Source: Monodelphis domestica
Taxonomy: Eukaryota; Chordata; Mammalia; Didelphimorphia; Didelphidae
NCBI RefSeq assembly: GCF_027887165.1
Contig: NC_077229.1
Span: forward strand, 210,518,035 to 210,582,034
Direction of reading: 5' to 3'
DNA: 64,000 nt
Each line of letters begins with the position of its first letter. Positions within the stretch are counted from its first letter, which is position 1. The notes beneath the pieces were generated by a model. The model saw nothing but the letters and a program-made list of their open reading frames with translations, did not search any database and was not told where the DNA came from. Of this stretch, positions 53,486 to 64,000 are shown piece by piece. The position numbers and the translations under genes were made by a program.

Positions 53486-53502
53486 AAATATTTTTAAAAA
53501 GG

Positions 53503-53539
<37 letters not shown>

Positions 53540-53540
53540 G

Positions 53541-53690
53541 CTTTTCTTTTCCAGATTACTTGTAGCTACAAATTTTAATAATCATTTTCTGACATCTTGT
53601 GATCCATGTTTTCTTCCTCCTTTCTCCATTTCTCTTTTCCTGTCCCCAAGATGGCATGCAATATGATATTGGTTATTAAATGCTTTTTGA
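53541..53690 (-). mobile_element. LINE-1 3' UTR fragment, minus strand
   Basis: CCAGATTACTTGTAGCTAC, AATCATTTTCTGACATCTTG and CCCCAAGATGGCATGCAAT match an inverted LINE-1 3' UTR of the second type. Confidence 0.65.
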
Positions 53691-53697
53691 CTAGTTG

Positions 53698-53890
53698 ATT
53701 TATATTTTGGTTTCAATTCTAGATTTGTTGTTTATTGTCTATGTGATCATGGATAAGTCATTCTGTAAACCCTTGGCTACCCCAACTGGGAAATTAGAGA
53801 GCCAAACTAAATTATCTCCAAAATCCCTTCCAATTTTGAATCTCATGATCCAATTTCTGCCATCCCATGTCTTAAAATTTGCCTAATCTC
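53698..53890 (+). repeat. MIR
   Basis: GTTTCAATTCTAGATTTG, ATGTGATCATGGATAAGTC and AAATCCCTTCCAATTTTGAA follow MIR order. Confidence 0.7.
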
Positions 53891-54189
53891 ACATTATTTC
53901 TAATTTTCTATACTGATTGTCTTCTGGAGGGCTTCTCTAATAAAGCTTATCTTAGTCTTTCCTACTAGGAAGAACAAGGGCAACTTGGGAATTAACCAGA
54001 CTTCCTACTCAAAGACTTCCAATACTCACCTTTCTTGGTAGAGTTAGGCTATTGCTGGATTCATGGGATGGCTGGAAGTTCTTTGTTTTTACTGGCATCC
54101 AAATTGTAAATTGTCAAAGTCTTGAGCTCAGTCTACTTACTCTTCTGAGTAAACCAGCCTTCCCAGGAATCTATTCCTAACCTGCCACA
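53891..54189. other. Unassigned intergenic sequence
   Basis: No gene or clear repeat is recognised. Confidence 0.35.
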
Positions 54190-54448
54190 TTGTCCTTATT
54201 GTCAATTCATGTCCAACTCTTCATGACCCCATGAACCATAGCTAACCATGGGGTTTTCTTGGCAAGGCTACAGAGTGGTTTGCTTATTTCCTTCTCTTCT
54301 CCAGTAGATCCAGTGGATCCTTTTGTCAGGCTATCAATGATTGAGTGACTTATCTAAGACATAGCTAGGAAGTGTCTGAGGTCATTGATCTCAGGTCTTC
54401 CTGACTCTAAGCTCAGTGCTCTTAGCCACTGAGTCACAACTGCCTACC
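54190..54448 (-). repeat. SINE-B, minus strand
   Basis: CATGTCCAACTCTTCATGAC, GGGTTTTCTTGGCAAGGC, AGCTAGGAAGTGTCTGAGG and GAGTCACAACTGCC. Confidence 0.85.
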
Positions 54449-54482
54449 CTACCATACAGGTATAAAAAAATATGGGAGAGAG

Positions 54483-54685
54483 GACAGGTAGGTGGCTCAG
54501 TCAATTTAGAGCCAGGTCTATGGGCTAAACATTTTGCATTTAAATTTGGTCTCAGATACTTCCTAGCTATGTGATGCTGGACAAGTCACTTAATCCCCAT
54601 TGCCTAGCCCTTACTCCCTTCTTCTACCTTAGAACAATACATAGTATTGATTCTAAGATGAAGGAAAGGGTTAAAAAAAAAAAGA
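54483..54685 (+). repeat. SINE-A
   Basis: GACAGGTAGGTGGCTCAGTC, TTGGTCTCAGATACTTCCTA and CATAGTATTGATTCTAAGAT before an A-tail. Confidence 0.9.
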
Positions 54686-54758
54686 ATATGGTAAGTCTTT
54701 TGAGTAGGGAGAATGGCCTGTCCCTTTGATCCTACTGATTTCTAAGATTGCCATCTCA

Positions 54759-54770
54759 AGGGGCAGCTGG
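54759..54770 (+). repeat. SINE-A host, first 12 bp
   Basis: AGGGGCAGCTGG is the head of a SINE-A that continues at 55102. The SINE's own TSD, AAGATTGCCATCTCA, is exact at 54744-54758 and 55298-55312. Confidence 0.9.
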
Positions 54771-55101
54771 TGTATAAATGGAGATTTTGAACCTTAGATT
54801 TCATTCCCCAGACATACTTGGTATTTCCCAGAATTCCCTATAATCTCTCCTGTGACTCCATGTTGGTGAGATCATGTTATTGGTATTTAACTGGCAGTAA
54901 TGCCTCCCATGTCTGGTCTTCTTGCATGACATGGCATTAGCAGTGATGGTGGTAAGTCAGGGTAAATTTGAAAATAGCTAACCAACCATGGGCATGTGGT
55001 TTTTATTTTGTATCCTCTTTATTCTTTGATTTCTAATGATCCTTAATAAATCTCATAAAATATAATATTTTTATCATTAGAGATATAATTTAATTTTTAT
55101 A
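54771..55101 (+). mobile_element. Solo LTR, family 4, with 4 bp TSD
   Basis: A 331 bp unit from TGTATAAATGGAGATTTT to TAATTTAATTTTTATA. It has CATTCCCCAGACATAC and TTTCCCAGAATTCCC, an AATAAA signal at 55044-55049 and a terminal ATTAGAGATATAATTTAAT. CTGG at 54767-54770 and 55102-55105 duplicates the SINE target. The final CA of the LTR appears mutated to TA. Confidence 0.85.
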
Positions 55102-55297
55102 CTGGGTAGCTCAGTGGATCAAGAGCCAATCCTAAAGATTGGAGGTTCTGGGTTCAAATATAGCCTCAGATCTTTCCTAGCTGTGCAACCCTGGGCAAGT
55201 CACCTAACCCCCATTGCCTGGCCCTTACCACTCTTCTTCCTTGAAACCAATACATAGTATAGATTTTAAGGCAAAAGGTAAGGATTTAAAGAAAAAA
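55102..55297 (+). repeat. SINE-A host, remainder
   Basis: CTGGGTAGCTCAGTGGATCA, GGGTTCAAATATAGCCTCAG, CATAGTATAGATTTTAAGGC and an A-tail, ending at the exact 15 bp TSD. Confidence 0.93.
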
Positions 55298-55339
55298 AAG
55301 ATTGCCATCTCAGTGACAAAACCCTTGCAGAATTACCAC

Positions 55340-55470
55340 TGTTGAATCAGATTGCTTACCTGAGAGCAGGAGGGAAAGGAGGGAGGGAAACAATTTGGAT
55401 CTTATAATTTTGGAAAACATGTTGAAAATTGTTATTTCAGGTAATTAGAAAAATAAAACATCTTTGAATA
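55340..55470 (+). mobile_element. LINE-1 3' end fragment
   Basis: AGATTGCTTACCTGAGAGC, GGAGGGAAACAATTTGGAT and GAAAATTGTTATTTCAGGT, followed by AAAATAAAACATC. Confidence 0.75.
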
Positions 55471-56190
55471 AAAAATTGAATTAAAATCCCCAAAATAAAA
55501 TTAGATGGGGGAAAAAATCAGTAGTTTAAAAAAATAAAAGAATTACCGTTGTTCCCATAAGTGAGAGATATAGTCAACTTCTCTGTACTTCAAGGCCTTT
55601 CTAAAGATAAGGGAGAGGAATTTCTTCATTTAAATCTTTTAGACTTTTTTCTCTACAGAAAATCCCAACTCACTTCCCATTTCTTACCCCCCTAACACCG
55701 TATCTCATTCTTGGCAGAATATCAAGGTATTTCCATCGTGGTCAGGAAGAATGCCAAGTGGTCTCAAATCTTGTCTATCCAGATAACCTCTTGCTATTCT
55801 TCCAAGATTGTGATGAGCTGGGTATGGGTCAGAATGACATTTTGTCATTCTTCCAAGATTATGAGACCAAGTCAAGATCTAAGTGGCACTTTGTCATTCA
55901 TTTGAGATGAACACTTGTTCCTCAAAGATTGTCAACTATACATCTAGATTTGTTTACCCATAAATTATAACTTATCTATTCACACTTTTGTTTTGAATTC
56001 CTATTATGCAATTATTTCCAGTCCTACACATAGTCTTGGCGTAGCTACACGAATTTTTTTGTCTGTGGTGCTCAATTACATGGTAACTGCCTCGTCTCAT
56101 TACAGCATAGTTAGTCTCTAATATAGGTGCTTGTTTTATCCTTTCCTACACGCACCAGAATTACAACTCAGTGTGGAAAGAAAAAAGACT
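55471..56190. other. Unassigned, with a short internal duplication
   Basis: ATTCTTCCAAGATTGTGATG at about 55796 and ATTCTTCCAAGATTATGAG at about 55848 form a small tandem duplication. No gene is supported. Confidence 0.45.
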
Positions 56191-56194
56191 GAAT

Positions 56195-57175
56195 TTGGAG
56201 CTAGTCAATCAGTAAATATTTATTAAACCCTTTCTATGGGACAGCCGAACTATGCTAAGCACTGGGAATGCAAAAAGAAGAATAAGACAGCCCTTGCCCT
56301 CAAAGAGTTTACAATATAATGGGGCAGACAACAACAAGCAAATATGCATAAATGAGCCATATACAAATTATGTAGGAAATAATTAAGAGAGGGAAGACGC
56401 TCAATTTATGAGGGATTGGGAAAGACTTCCTACAGAAGATAGGATTTTAGTTGGAATTTAAAGAAAGCCAGGGAAACCAGTAGGCAGAGATGAGAAGGGA
56501 GAACATTCCAGTAGAGGGGACAGCCAAAGAAAATGCCCTAATGCAGAGATGGAGTGTCTTCTTTGAAAAACAACAAGGAGGCCAGTGTCACTGGATCAAA
56601 GAGTACATGGTGGAGAATAAGGTATAAGAAGCCTGGAAAAGTAGAGGCAGTTAGGTAGCTCAGTGGCTAGAGAGTCAGGCTTAGAGAAAGAAGGCTCAAA
56701 TCTAGCCTCAGACACGTCCTAGCTGTGTGACCCTAGACAAGTCACTTAACTGCAGTTGTCTAACTTTTACCACTCCTTTGGTTTGGAACTGATACTTCTA
56801 AGACAGAAGGTTAAAAAAAAAATAGACTGGAAAAGTTAATGTGATGATATGTAGGTTATGAAAGACCTTGAATGCCAACTAAAGAATTAGATATTTGATC
56901 CCAAAATCGATAGGAACCAGTGGAGTTGATTGTGTAGGAAGGTGCCATGGTCAAATCTATACTTTAGGAAAATCGCTCAGTGGAGGATGGATGGGAGTAA
57001 AGAGAAACTTGTGGCAGGCAAACCACTAGCAGGTTATTGCAATAATTCAACTATGAAGTGATGAGAGCCTGCACCAAAGTGGATAACAGTGTCAGAAGAG
57101 AAAAGGGGGTATATTTGAGGAATGTCATGAAGGTGAAATCAGCAAGCTTTGGCAATAGATTGGCTATGAGCGGTA
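56195..57175 (-). repeat. LINE-2, minus strand, split by SINE-A
   Basis: AATCAGTAAATATTTATTAA, CTTGCCCTCAAAGAGTTTAC, GACTTCCTACAGAAGATAGG, AACAACAAGGAGGCCAGTG and, after the SINE, CTTGAATGCCAACTAAAGA and GGTTATTGCAATAATTCAAC. A long antisense LINE-2 3' segment. Confidence 0.82.
56643..56826 (+). repeat. SINE-A with 10 bp TSD
   Basis: GGCAGTTAGGTAGCTCAGTG, CAGACACGTCCTAGCTGTG and CTAAGACAGAAGG. CTGGAAAAGT is repeated at 56633-56642 and 56827-56836. Confidence 0.92.
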
Positions 57176-57182
57176 AACTACA

Positions 57183-57475
57183 GTGCCCATCTCTCACTAC
57201 TCTTCCACCTTGAAAGTTATATTTATTATTGATTTTTTTAAACCCTTACCTACCATCTTAGAGTCAATACTGTCTAAGAAGATTGGTAAGGGCTAGGCAG
57301 TGGAGGTTAAATGACTTTCCCAGGTCACACAGCTAGAAAATATCTGAGGTCAGATTTGAACCCAGGATGTTTCATCCTTAGGTCTGCCTCTCAATCCACT
57401 GAGCCACCTATCTACCCCCCTACTTATTATTCTTTCTAAGTCAGAAGCTAAGGGTTGTTGTTTTTTTAAATAGAA
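57183..57475 (+). repeat. SINE-A tail (plus) split by a SINE-A (minus)
   Basis: CACTACTCTTCCACCTTGAA before 57222 and TTCTTTCTAAGTCAGAAGC after 57418 are one plus-strand tail. The insert between them is a minus-strand SINE-A with TTCATCCTTAGGTCTGCC. TTATTATT lies at both edges. Confidence 0.75.
57222..57418 (-). repeat. SINE-A, minus strand, nested
   Basis: AACCCTTACCTACCATCTTA, TAAGGGCTAGGCAGTGGAGG, TTTGAACCCAGGATGTTTC and CCACTGAGCCACCTATC. Confidence 0.85.
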
Positions 57476-57887
57476 TAAAATAACCCACAAACCCTAACAT
57501 TTAAAAAATAATTCATAATGTTTTATTTACATGAAAGTTTTTCATTAACCTTAACATTAAAGACGTTTTTATACACTAGGTTAAATAGGAAAAGTTATCT
57601 GTGGATGTTTTGTAAAGGGTAATTTTATATTTCCTGGAAGTAAACTTAAAATTCAATTAGAAAATTAGTGCTCAGTGGTTTAGGAGTCCTACTTTAGCCA
57701 TTAAAATAATAACATAATAGCCAACTCTTCCACCATATTTTTATTCCCTATTTTTAAAAAACCTTTTTTGCCAATAGATAAAAAACTTCCAATAGGCTTA
57801 GAGACTTGAAAAGATAGGAATATCCCATTATTTTACTTTATTCTTCCCTCATTCCTCATCTTTCAAATCAAGGAATTAAGAGTGTAG
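57476..57887. other. Unassigned AT-rich sequence
   Basis: No gene or clear repeat is recognised. It may include diverged LINE-1 directly upstream of 57888. Confidence 0.35.
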
Positions 57888-59215
57888 ACCAACATCTCAC
57901 ACCCTATAACAAGATACTGTCAAAATGGATACCTGATAGATATAAAGGCTTCTACCATTAGCAAATTAGCATAGAGTCTATCTATCAAAGCTATGGATAA
58001 GACAAGAATTTGTGAGCAAACAAGAAATAGAAGCATTATAGGATGTAAAATGGACAACTTTTATCTTATTAAACTAAAAAGTATTTGAGCAAAAACCAAT
58101 GCAACCAAAATGGGAAGAAAATGAGAAAACTGGGGGAATTTTTTTTTATAGCAAATGATCTCTGATAAAGGCCTAATCTCTCAAATATTTATAGAACTTA
58201 TAAGAACATAAATCATTCCCCCATTGATAAAATGGCCAAACAATATGAATAGGCAGTTTTCAGATGAAGAAACCAAGGCTATATATATATATATATAATC
58301 ACATGAAAAAATGCTCTAAATTGCTCTTGATTAGAAAATGCAAATTCAAACAACCCTGAGGTACCATCATGCACATAACAGACTGAGTAATATGACAAAA
58401 AAAGGAAAATAATAAATACTAGAGGGGATATGGTAAAATTGGGACACTAATGCATGGTTTGGTAGAGTGCTCCAACCATTCTGGAGAACAATTTGGAACT
58501 ATGCCCAAAGAGTTTTAAAAATGGTGAACACACTATCACTAACAGAGCACTATTACTACTAGGTCTATATCCCAAAGAGATTTTAAAAGGGGGTGGGGTG
58601 GGGGGGAGGGAGAGGACCTGTTTTCACAAAAAGTATTTATAAGCAGCTTTTTTTTTTTTTATGGTAGCAAAGAATTGGAAAATGAGGGGATATTCATCAA
58701 CTGGGGACAAGCTGTGGTATATGACTATAATGGAATCTATTGTGTATATAAGAAATGAAATAAAGGATAATTAAGACCAGGAAAGACTTACATGAACTGA
58801 TGCAAGTGAAGTGAGCAGAACCAGGGTAACACTGTATCTAGTAATAACAATATTATGTGATGAACATTTATGAATGACTTAGCTTTTCCTAGCAATACAG
58901 TGATCCAAGAAAATCCTCAAGGACTCATGATGAAAAATGCCATCCAACTCCAAAGAAAGAACTGATAGAGTCTGAATGGAGATTAAGACAAACTATATTT
59001 CACTTTATTTCTGCACTTTTCTTTCATTTGTTTGAATTCTTCTTTCATAATAGGACTTATATGGAAAAAAAATTTTACTTATTACATATGTAAAATCTAT
59101 ATCAGATTGCTTTCTATCTTGGGAGGGTGGGTGAGAATTTGGCTTAAACTTAAAGAAAATGAAGGTTAAAAATTTGTTTTTTCATATAATTGTGTTAAAA
59201 AGAAAATACTAGTAA
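57888..59215 (+). mobile_element. LINE-1 3' region and 3' UTR (second 3' UTR type)
   Basis: ACCAACATCTCACACCCTAT, AATTAGCATAGAGTCTATC, GCAAATGATCTCTGATAAAG, CCAACCATTCTGGAGAACAA, CTGCAGAAC-type 3' UTR sequence and TATATCAGATTGCTTTCTAT, then an A-rich end. It contains (TA)n at about 58281-58297 and a G-run at about 58590-58612. Stops in all frames; ORF2 is decayed. Confidence 0.85.
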
Positions 59216-59619
59216 ATTTTTTAAATGAAGAAATTAAATGAGACAATTTCTAAAGTTCCTTCCAGCTCTAAACATTCTGTAATTCTGTAGTTCTCTTCCT
59301 CATAGAGGACAGCATTCAATTAGCTCACTTTGAAGTAACTAGAACAATGACATTTTCATTCCCTCTCTAAGGCCTTTGTCAAACCCCTCTGGGAACAGTG
59401 AGTTTTTAGAAGATTGGTTGAAATTTTCCCATAAATTAACTGTTTCATTTCAAAAATGAAGAATGCCTATTGTCCAGATTATGACTTGCAGCTGGATGGG
59501 CAACCTATAAAACATGTATATAGACATGAATTTTTTGTGAAAAATGGAAAAGTTGGGACCAAAATTAAATAGGAAGAGAATAGAGAGCTCAATTACCTTA
59601 GAAAGATTATAGAACTCCA

Positions 59620-60075
59620 TCTCTGTACTCCAGACTTCTCAAAGAACTCCAGACTTCTCCCATAGTTCTCCAATTTTGCCAAGATTTGGAGGAGGAATCA
59701 TCTCATACCTCTTCTTTGGGATGCTCCATCTCCCAACTCCTGACTTTTTATTGGATGCTCCTGATCTCTGGACACTTATCTCTTTCTTATCTCTATCTCC
59801 TGACTTCCCTTAGTTCCTTCAAGGCTTTCCTAAAATCACCACTTCTATAAGAAGTCTTTCCAGTTTTCCTCTAATTCTAGTACCTTCCCTCTGAGATTAT
59901 CTTCAGTTTGTCCTGTACATAGTTTATTTATACATAATTGTTTACATGTTGTATCTCTCCCCTGGTTTGTGAATTCCTTAAGAGCAGGGACTGTCCTTTC
60001 TCTTTCTTTATATCCCCAGCACTTACCCCAATGACTCTACATGTTAGATGCTTAGTAAATTCTTGTGATTTGTTG
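59620..60075 (+). repeat. LINE-2 3' end
   Basis: CCACTTCTATAAGAAGTCTT, GAATTCCTTAAGAGCAGGG, TATCCCCAGCACTTACCCC and ATGCTTAGTAAATTCTTGTG. A short duplication (ACTCCAGACTTCTC) lies at 59628-59659. Confidence 0.8.
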
Positions 60076-60109
60076 GGTTGGGGCTAAACTTGATCTTTAA
60101 CGCCTCATT

Positions 60110-60355
60110 TAATTATGGTAGCTTGTGGTTGTCCTTTTCATTTCTATTGTTTTAGTCATTGTATATACTGTTTCTCTGGTTCTGTTAACTTCACTTTGCA
60201 TCAGTTTACACAGTGTAATAATCCATTACATTGATGTATCACAATTTGTTTATACATTCCCAATCAAGAGGCATCTACTTTGTCTTTAATTCTTTGTTAC
60301 CACAGAAAATGCTGCTACAAATATTTTGGTTTCTATGAGTCCCATTTCTTAAAAA
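60110..60355 (-). mobile_element. LINE-1 fragment, minus strand
   Basis: CTCTGGTTCTGTTAACTTC, ACTTTGCATCAGTTTACAC and GAAAATGCTGCTACAAATAT match the inverted LINE-1 3' region seen at 10.0-10.3 kb. Confidence 0.75.
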
Positions 60356-61084
60356 AAATCAATTTCCCATTGGCTATGAAACATGGAATACAACAGACTC
60401 TGAAGAATTGAAAATGAGTATCATACAGAGGGCAGTGGAGAGGCATGTGGTAGATGTGAGCAGACTATAACATAAAAATAAGGAATTTCAGAGAGCAGGA
60501 GTAAAAAATGCCATCATGAAATCATGAGACAAAAAGGATATGGACTGGTCATGTAGCAATAGCATGGGATAGCAGTTAGACATTCCTACTGCTCCCTTGG
60601 TATCTTTGTAACAAATATAAGAACTGGATTTGTGAATTCGCTGGCATAAGGAATTCCTATTATGAAAACCATTGGGTCTAAACCACTGAGAGGTTTGGTG
60701 ACTTATTTAGGGAAACATAGCTACTATGTGTCAGAGGTAAGACCTAAAGCCATCTTGATGTATTTGAGACCAGTTCTCTGTCCACTAAACCATTCTCCCT
60801 CTCAAATCTTTAGACTGTAAGGGAAAAATAAAGAATGCCTCCAACACAAAGGATGACCCTTGTGTGGTGAATTTCTGAGAGGACATGAATAAGAGTGGCA
60901 TAAGATGGACAGGCATGGGTGTACTGTGATTTGCATTGTCTGATCACAGATCCGTTAGGGTACCTAAAGTATTTGAGTTTTCTTTTTCAAATTAGTTTGT
61001 AAGTCCCATAGAAAAAAGACTGTTTCTTTATCTTCTGCCTCCACAAGTAGCTGAGAGGAGTGTGCAGTAATTATTTACTCAGGG
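60356..61084. other. Mostly unassigned, with a MIR fragment
   Basis: An inverted MIR-like piece (GAGAGGTTTGGTGACTTATT, CTGTCCACTAAACCATTC) lies at about 60680-60800. Nothing else is recognised. Confidence 0.45.
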
Positions 61085-61275
61085 GTAGCTAGATCACTCA
61101 GTGGATAGAGAGCCAGGCCTAGAGACAGGAGATCCTGGGTTCAAATCTGACCTCAGACACTTCCTAGATGTGTGACTTTGGGCAAGTTACTTAATCCCAA
61201 TCACCTAGACCTTATTCCTCTTCTACCTTGAAACCTATAGGACAAAAAGTAAAGGTTTTTTAAAAAATGTAATAA
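61085..61275 (+). repeat. SINE-A
   Basis: GGTAGCTAGATCACTCAGTG, GGGTTCAAATCTGACCTCAG and CCTCTTCTACCTTGAAACC. The tail is shortened. Confidence 0.9.
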
Positions 61276-62111
61276 TAATAATTATTTATTCAATAATGAA
61301 TGAACCAATGAATGGACCAATGAATGAAAGCAGAAAATGCCTGGCTGGCTTCAAGGTGAATATTTATAACTGGGGGCAGAGGAAGTAATTTACTACAACA
61401 TTAAGAAATACAATGTTCACCAGGAAAATTTGGGTTTTAGGTTTTCATGGCCCATGGAATTTCTAACAGGCATAATAAATGAAGAGCTTTTTTTTTTCAT
61501 GATGGCAGCTTTAATCAAAATAGAAAATCACATTCATATTTATTTCCTCTAATGTTTTCACAATAATTTCTAGCAATAATTTTGCATCTTTCAAATTTAG
61601 AGAATTTATATAAATTTGAAATTATGGTTAAATTTGAAATCAATTTTAACTCCTGATCAACCAAAGAAAATTAATATACCCTATCTGTAATCCCATGCCA
61701 GTACTGTATCCACCATCCAGACTCATCCTCCTTCCCTGGCCAGTTGGGTTACCTGGTATCAGCATATAACTATTAAAGCCAGCTTTATCACACATCATTG
61801 CTAACTTTTAAAGAGGATGGACAGACTTCTTGATAAGGAGAGTTTCAGCCTTGTAGGCTGGCTAGGTATGATTATTGCTTTGGTTGACAGGAGAAAAATT
61901 TAGAAGGCAATGCAATAACTCAGAATATCTAGATCGTGCTTAAAGATTTCTACTAACCTTTCCATTTTAACACGATTCCTCCAATCATAAATAGAGCTCA
62001 GAATGGTCAGTATCTTAAGTGGATTATGCTGGCAAAGATGAAGACACTGCAAGCATTATGTTTATATCTTCAGTTATTAGTATTATTACTCATCGACAAG
62101 TGATAGGATCA
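61276..62111. other. Unassigned AT-rich sequence
   Basis: A small imperfect duplication (GAATGAACCAATGAATGGAC) lies near 61298. AT-rich sequence around 61500-61680 has no recognised repeat or ORF. Confidence 0.4.
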
Positions 62112-62310
62112 GGACAGATAGGTGTCTCAGTGGATAGAGAGCCAGGTCTAGAAATGAGAGGTCCTAGTTCAAATCTGACCTCAGACACTTCTTTAGCTGT
62201 ATGTCCCTGGACAAGTCTCTAAAACCCCAGTTGTCTAGTCCTTAGTGTTATTCTGTCTTGGAATCAATACTTAGTATTGATCCCAAGACAGAAGATATAG
62301 GTTTAAAAAA
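62112..62310 (+). repeat. SINE-A
   Basis: GACAGATAGGTGTCTCAGTG, CAGACACTTCTTTAGCTG and TTAGTATTGATCCCAAGAC with an A-tail. Confidence 0.9.
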
Positions 62311-62334
62311 ATAATCAGTGAAATAATAAGGGTC

Positions 62335-62540
62335 ACAGGGCAGTTATGCAGCACAGTGGTTAGAGTGCCAGATCTGGAGACAGGATATCCTGGGTTCAAA
62401 TCTAAAGCCTTAGACACTTTCTAGCTGTGTGACCCTGAGTGAGTCACTTAACCCCGATTGCCTAGCTTTTACCATTCTTCTGCCTTGGAACCAATACACA
62501 GTATTGATCCTAAGAAGGAAAGTAGGGGTTTAGAAAATAA
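62335..62540 (+). repeat. SINE-A
   Basis: GGGCAGTTATGCAGCACAGT, GGGTTCAAATCTAAAGCC and ACAGTATTGATCCTAAGAAG. Same orientation as the copy about 25 bp upstream. Confidence 0.9.
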
Positions 62541-62754
62541 ATCCGATGGAATCTCAAGGACCTCCCTTCAGCCAGCTTCCACCATGTGGCCTATATGTTC
62601 CACTAATTTGGAATCCTTAGACCCATACCAATGTACTCCAGACAACTTCCTGCTGCCCCAACGATAGAGACATACTTCTTCCCTTTTTTCACCAAACTGC
62701 CCTGGGAAAGGCCACCAAATCAGCAGCCCCAACCTGGATCCATCCATTACCATC

Positions 62755-62895
62755 CTTAGAGCCTCTCACCATCCCTGTCATCTCCTATTGGAATGTAAGC
62801 TCCTGGAGGGCAAGGATTGTATTGTTTGGGGGCTTTTGTGTTTGCATCCCCAGCACACAGTAAAAACTTAATAGATAACTTTTCATTCATTCAGG
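62755..62895 (+). repeat. LINE-2 3' end
   Basis: GGAATGTAAGCTCCTGGAGG, GCATCCCCAGCACACAGTA and CATTCATTCAGGCAG. Confidence 0.85.
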
Positions 62896-62954
62896 CAGGC
62901 ACCTATCTGCTGTTTCTGACCTTATTCTTTTCCCTCACCCCTCTTTGCAGCCTG

Positions 62955-63028
62955 CAGTACTTTTTTTAAACTCTTACCTCCCTTCCTTCCTTCCCTTCTA
63001 ATCTACTGAGCCACCTACTTGCCTCTAT
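62955..63028 (-). repeat. SINE-A, minus strand, mostly deleted
   Basis: TTTTTTTAAACTCTTACC runs almost directly into CTACTGAGCCACCTACTTGC. The middle of the element is lost. Confidence 0.65.
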
Positions 63029-63439
63029 AGATTTACTTCTAAAGAATAAGGCAAAAGTTGACTTTGTCCAAAGACATGGTGGCCAACACCTTCTAGATGT
63101 AGTTTTGCTCAGCAAAACAAGAGAACAGACAAAACTGCTCCTAAGCTACTTCTGAATATTCATCATAGGGTAGAGTAGCAGTTTGTCAGCCCTCAATGAT
63201 TGGAATCAAGAAGATACAAACAGTTAAAGCCATGTAAGAAATTATGTGAGGGTCTCTCCTTGGAATAATCAGGCGTCAAGGGCTGAAAAGGAGAAAATTT
63301 AAGAGAACTATGACTTTCATACATTTGTATAAATGTGCATGGGTTCCTCTATTGTACATGAACCCTAGACCCTATTAATTCTAAATATACTTATGGTGTT
63401 TTCCTATTTAACACTTATTCGGCACCAACTTTGTTCTGT
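63029..63439. other. Unassigned intergenic sequence
   Basis: No gene or clear repeat is recognised. Confidence 0.4.
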
Positions 63440-63645
63440 TTTGTTTTTTTAAACCTTTATCTTCTGTCTTAGAACTTGATAATAAGTATCATTTCCAAGA
63501 CAGAAGATCAAGGACTTGGGCCGTTAGGGTTAAGTGATTTTCCCAGGGTCGCGCAGCTAGGAAAGATCTGAGGCCAAATTTGAATCCAGGACCTTCCATC
63601 TCTAGGTCTGGCTCTCTCTCCAATGAGCCACCTAGCTGCTCCTTT
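63440..63645 (-). repeat. SINE-A, minus strand
   Basis: TTTTTTTAAACCTTTATC, TTTTCCCAGGGTCGCGCAG, TTTGAATCCAGGACCTTCC and GAGCCACCTAGCTGCTCC. Confidence 0.9.
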
Positions 63646-63749
63646 AGCATCTTATTTTGTGCAAGTCACCATTTACCTCTTGGGAATTGTGTCAGCCTCT
63701 GTCACAGAATGCAAAGACAAAAACAAAACAGGGTTGACCCTTAAAGAAC

Positions 63750-64000
63750 ATTCAATTCAATTCAACAAGCATTTATTAATTCCCTACTAGGGTAAGGCAT
63801 TTGGTTAGGTACTGATACCAATAATAGAAAGATAAGTGAAAGAACAATCTCTGCTCTCCAGGAGTTTGCTTTTTACTTACTGGGTAAAATAGACACAGGA
63901 ATAAATACAAGATAATTTGAGAAAGGAGAGGAAGTGGTGATAACTGGGGGGTCAAAAGAGAAGGGTAGATAGAGGTGACACCATGAGCCTTCAAAGAAGT
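63750..64000 (-). repeat. LINE-2, minus strand, runs off the window
   Basis: AATTCAACAAGCATTTATTA, CTACTAGGGTAAGGCATTTG and TCTGCTCTCCAGGAGTTTGC are the antisense LINE-2 terminus. Confidence 0.8.

Overview
The window looks like marsupial (metatherian) nuclear DNA. It is AT-rich and very dense in interspersed repeats. The commonest is a ~200 bp SINE, called SINE-A here, with a head like CTAGGTGGCTCAGTGG, a body like GGGTTCAAATCTGACCTCAG and a tail like GTATTGATTCTAAGACAGAAGG. It belongs to the CORE-SINE/MAR1/WALLSI/WSINE1 group of marsupial tRNA-type SINEs. SINE-B is a MIR/THER-type element with an L2-like tail (GAGAAGGAAATGGCAAACC). Marsupial-type LINE-1 3' ends, LINE-2, older MIRs, solo LTRs and hAT DNA transposons fill much of the rest. 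I cannot resolve the species, and repeat family names are from memory, not from a library search.

No intron-containing gene, tRNA, rRNA or CRISPR array is supported. The only recognisable cellular coding sequence is an intronless retrocopy of ribosomal protein RPL38 (41.0-41.3 kb), with a complete 68-codon reading frame and an 11 bp target-site duplication (TSD). Other coding traces belong to transposons: the LINE-1 ORF2 C-terminus (10.3-10.6 kb, minus), a frameshifted LINE-1 ORF1 N-terminus (52.1-52.4 kb, plus), a hAT transposase C-terminus (23.45-23.65 kb, minus) and a probable LINE-2 reverse-transcriptase remnant (46.0-46.6 kb).

Layout. 0-9 kb: SINEs, MIRs, an L2 and a small hAT-like element. 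9.5-10.8 kb: a younger LINE-1 inside an older one. 12-13.6 kb: a GAAA tract and two head-to-head LINE-1 3' ends. 16-16.9 kb: SINE within LTR within SINE. 19.3-22.7 kb: relatively repeat-poor, including candidate conserved noncoding sequence. 22.9-24.8 kb: a SINE broken by a LINE-1 end and by a hAT element carrying a GC-rich insert, then a fresh LINE-1. 27.4-28.1 kb: another LTR inside a SINE. 29.2-30.2 kb: an unidentified 107-codon ORF and a LINE-1 5' fragment. 36.4-37.9 kb: an L2 with a nearly perfect 92 bp tandem repeat. 41-43.4 kb: RPL38 retrocopy, a third LTR and LINE-1. 44-48 kb: L2 remnants and LTRs. 48.8-50.6 kb: repeat-poor. 51.2-52.4 kb: a 5'-only LINE-1 bounded by a TSD. 54.7-55.3 kb: a different solo LTR inside a SINE. 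56-60 kb: L2 and LINE-1. 61-64 kb: SINEs and L2.

The strongest signal is the order of insertion. Many junctions show matching TSDs, so relative ages can be read directly. I found no sign of a new molecular system; the points worth a second look are the nested insertions, the 5'-only LINE-1, the hAT cargo, a possible LINE-1 3' transduction, the tandem array, the RPL38 retrocopy and the repeat-poor islands.
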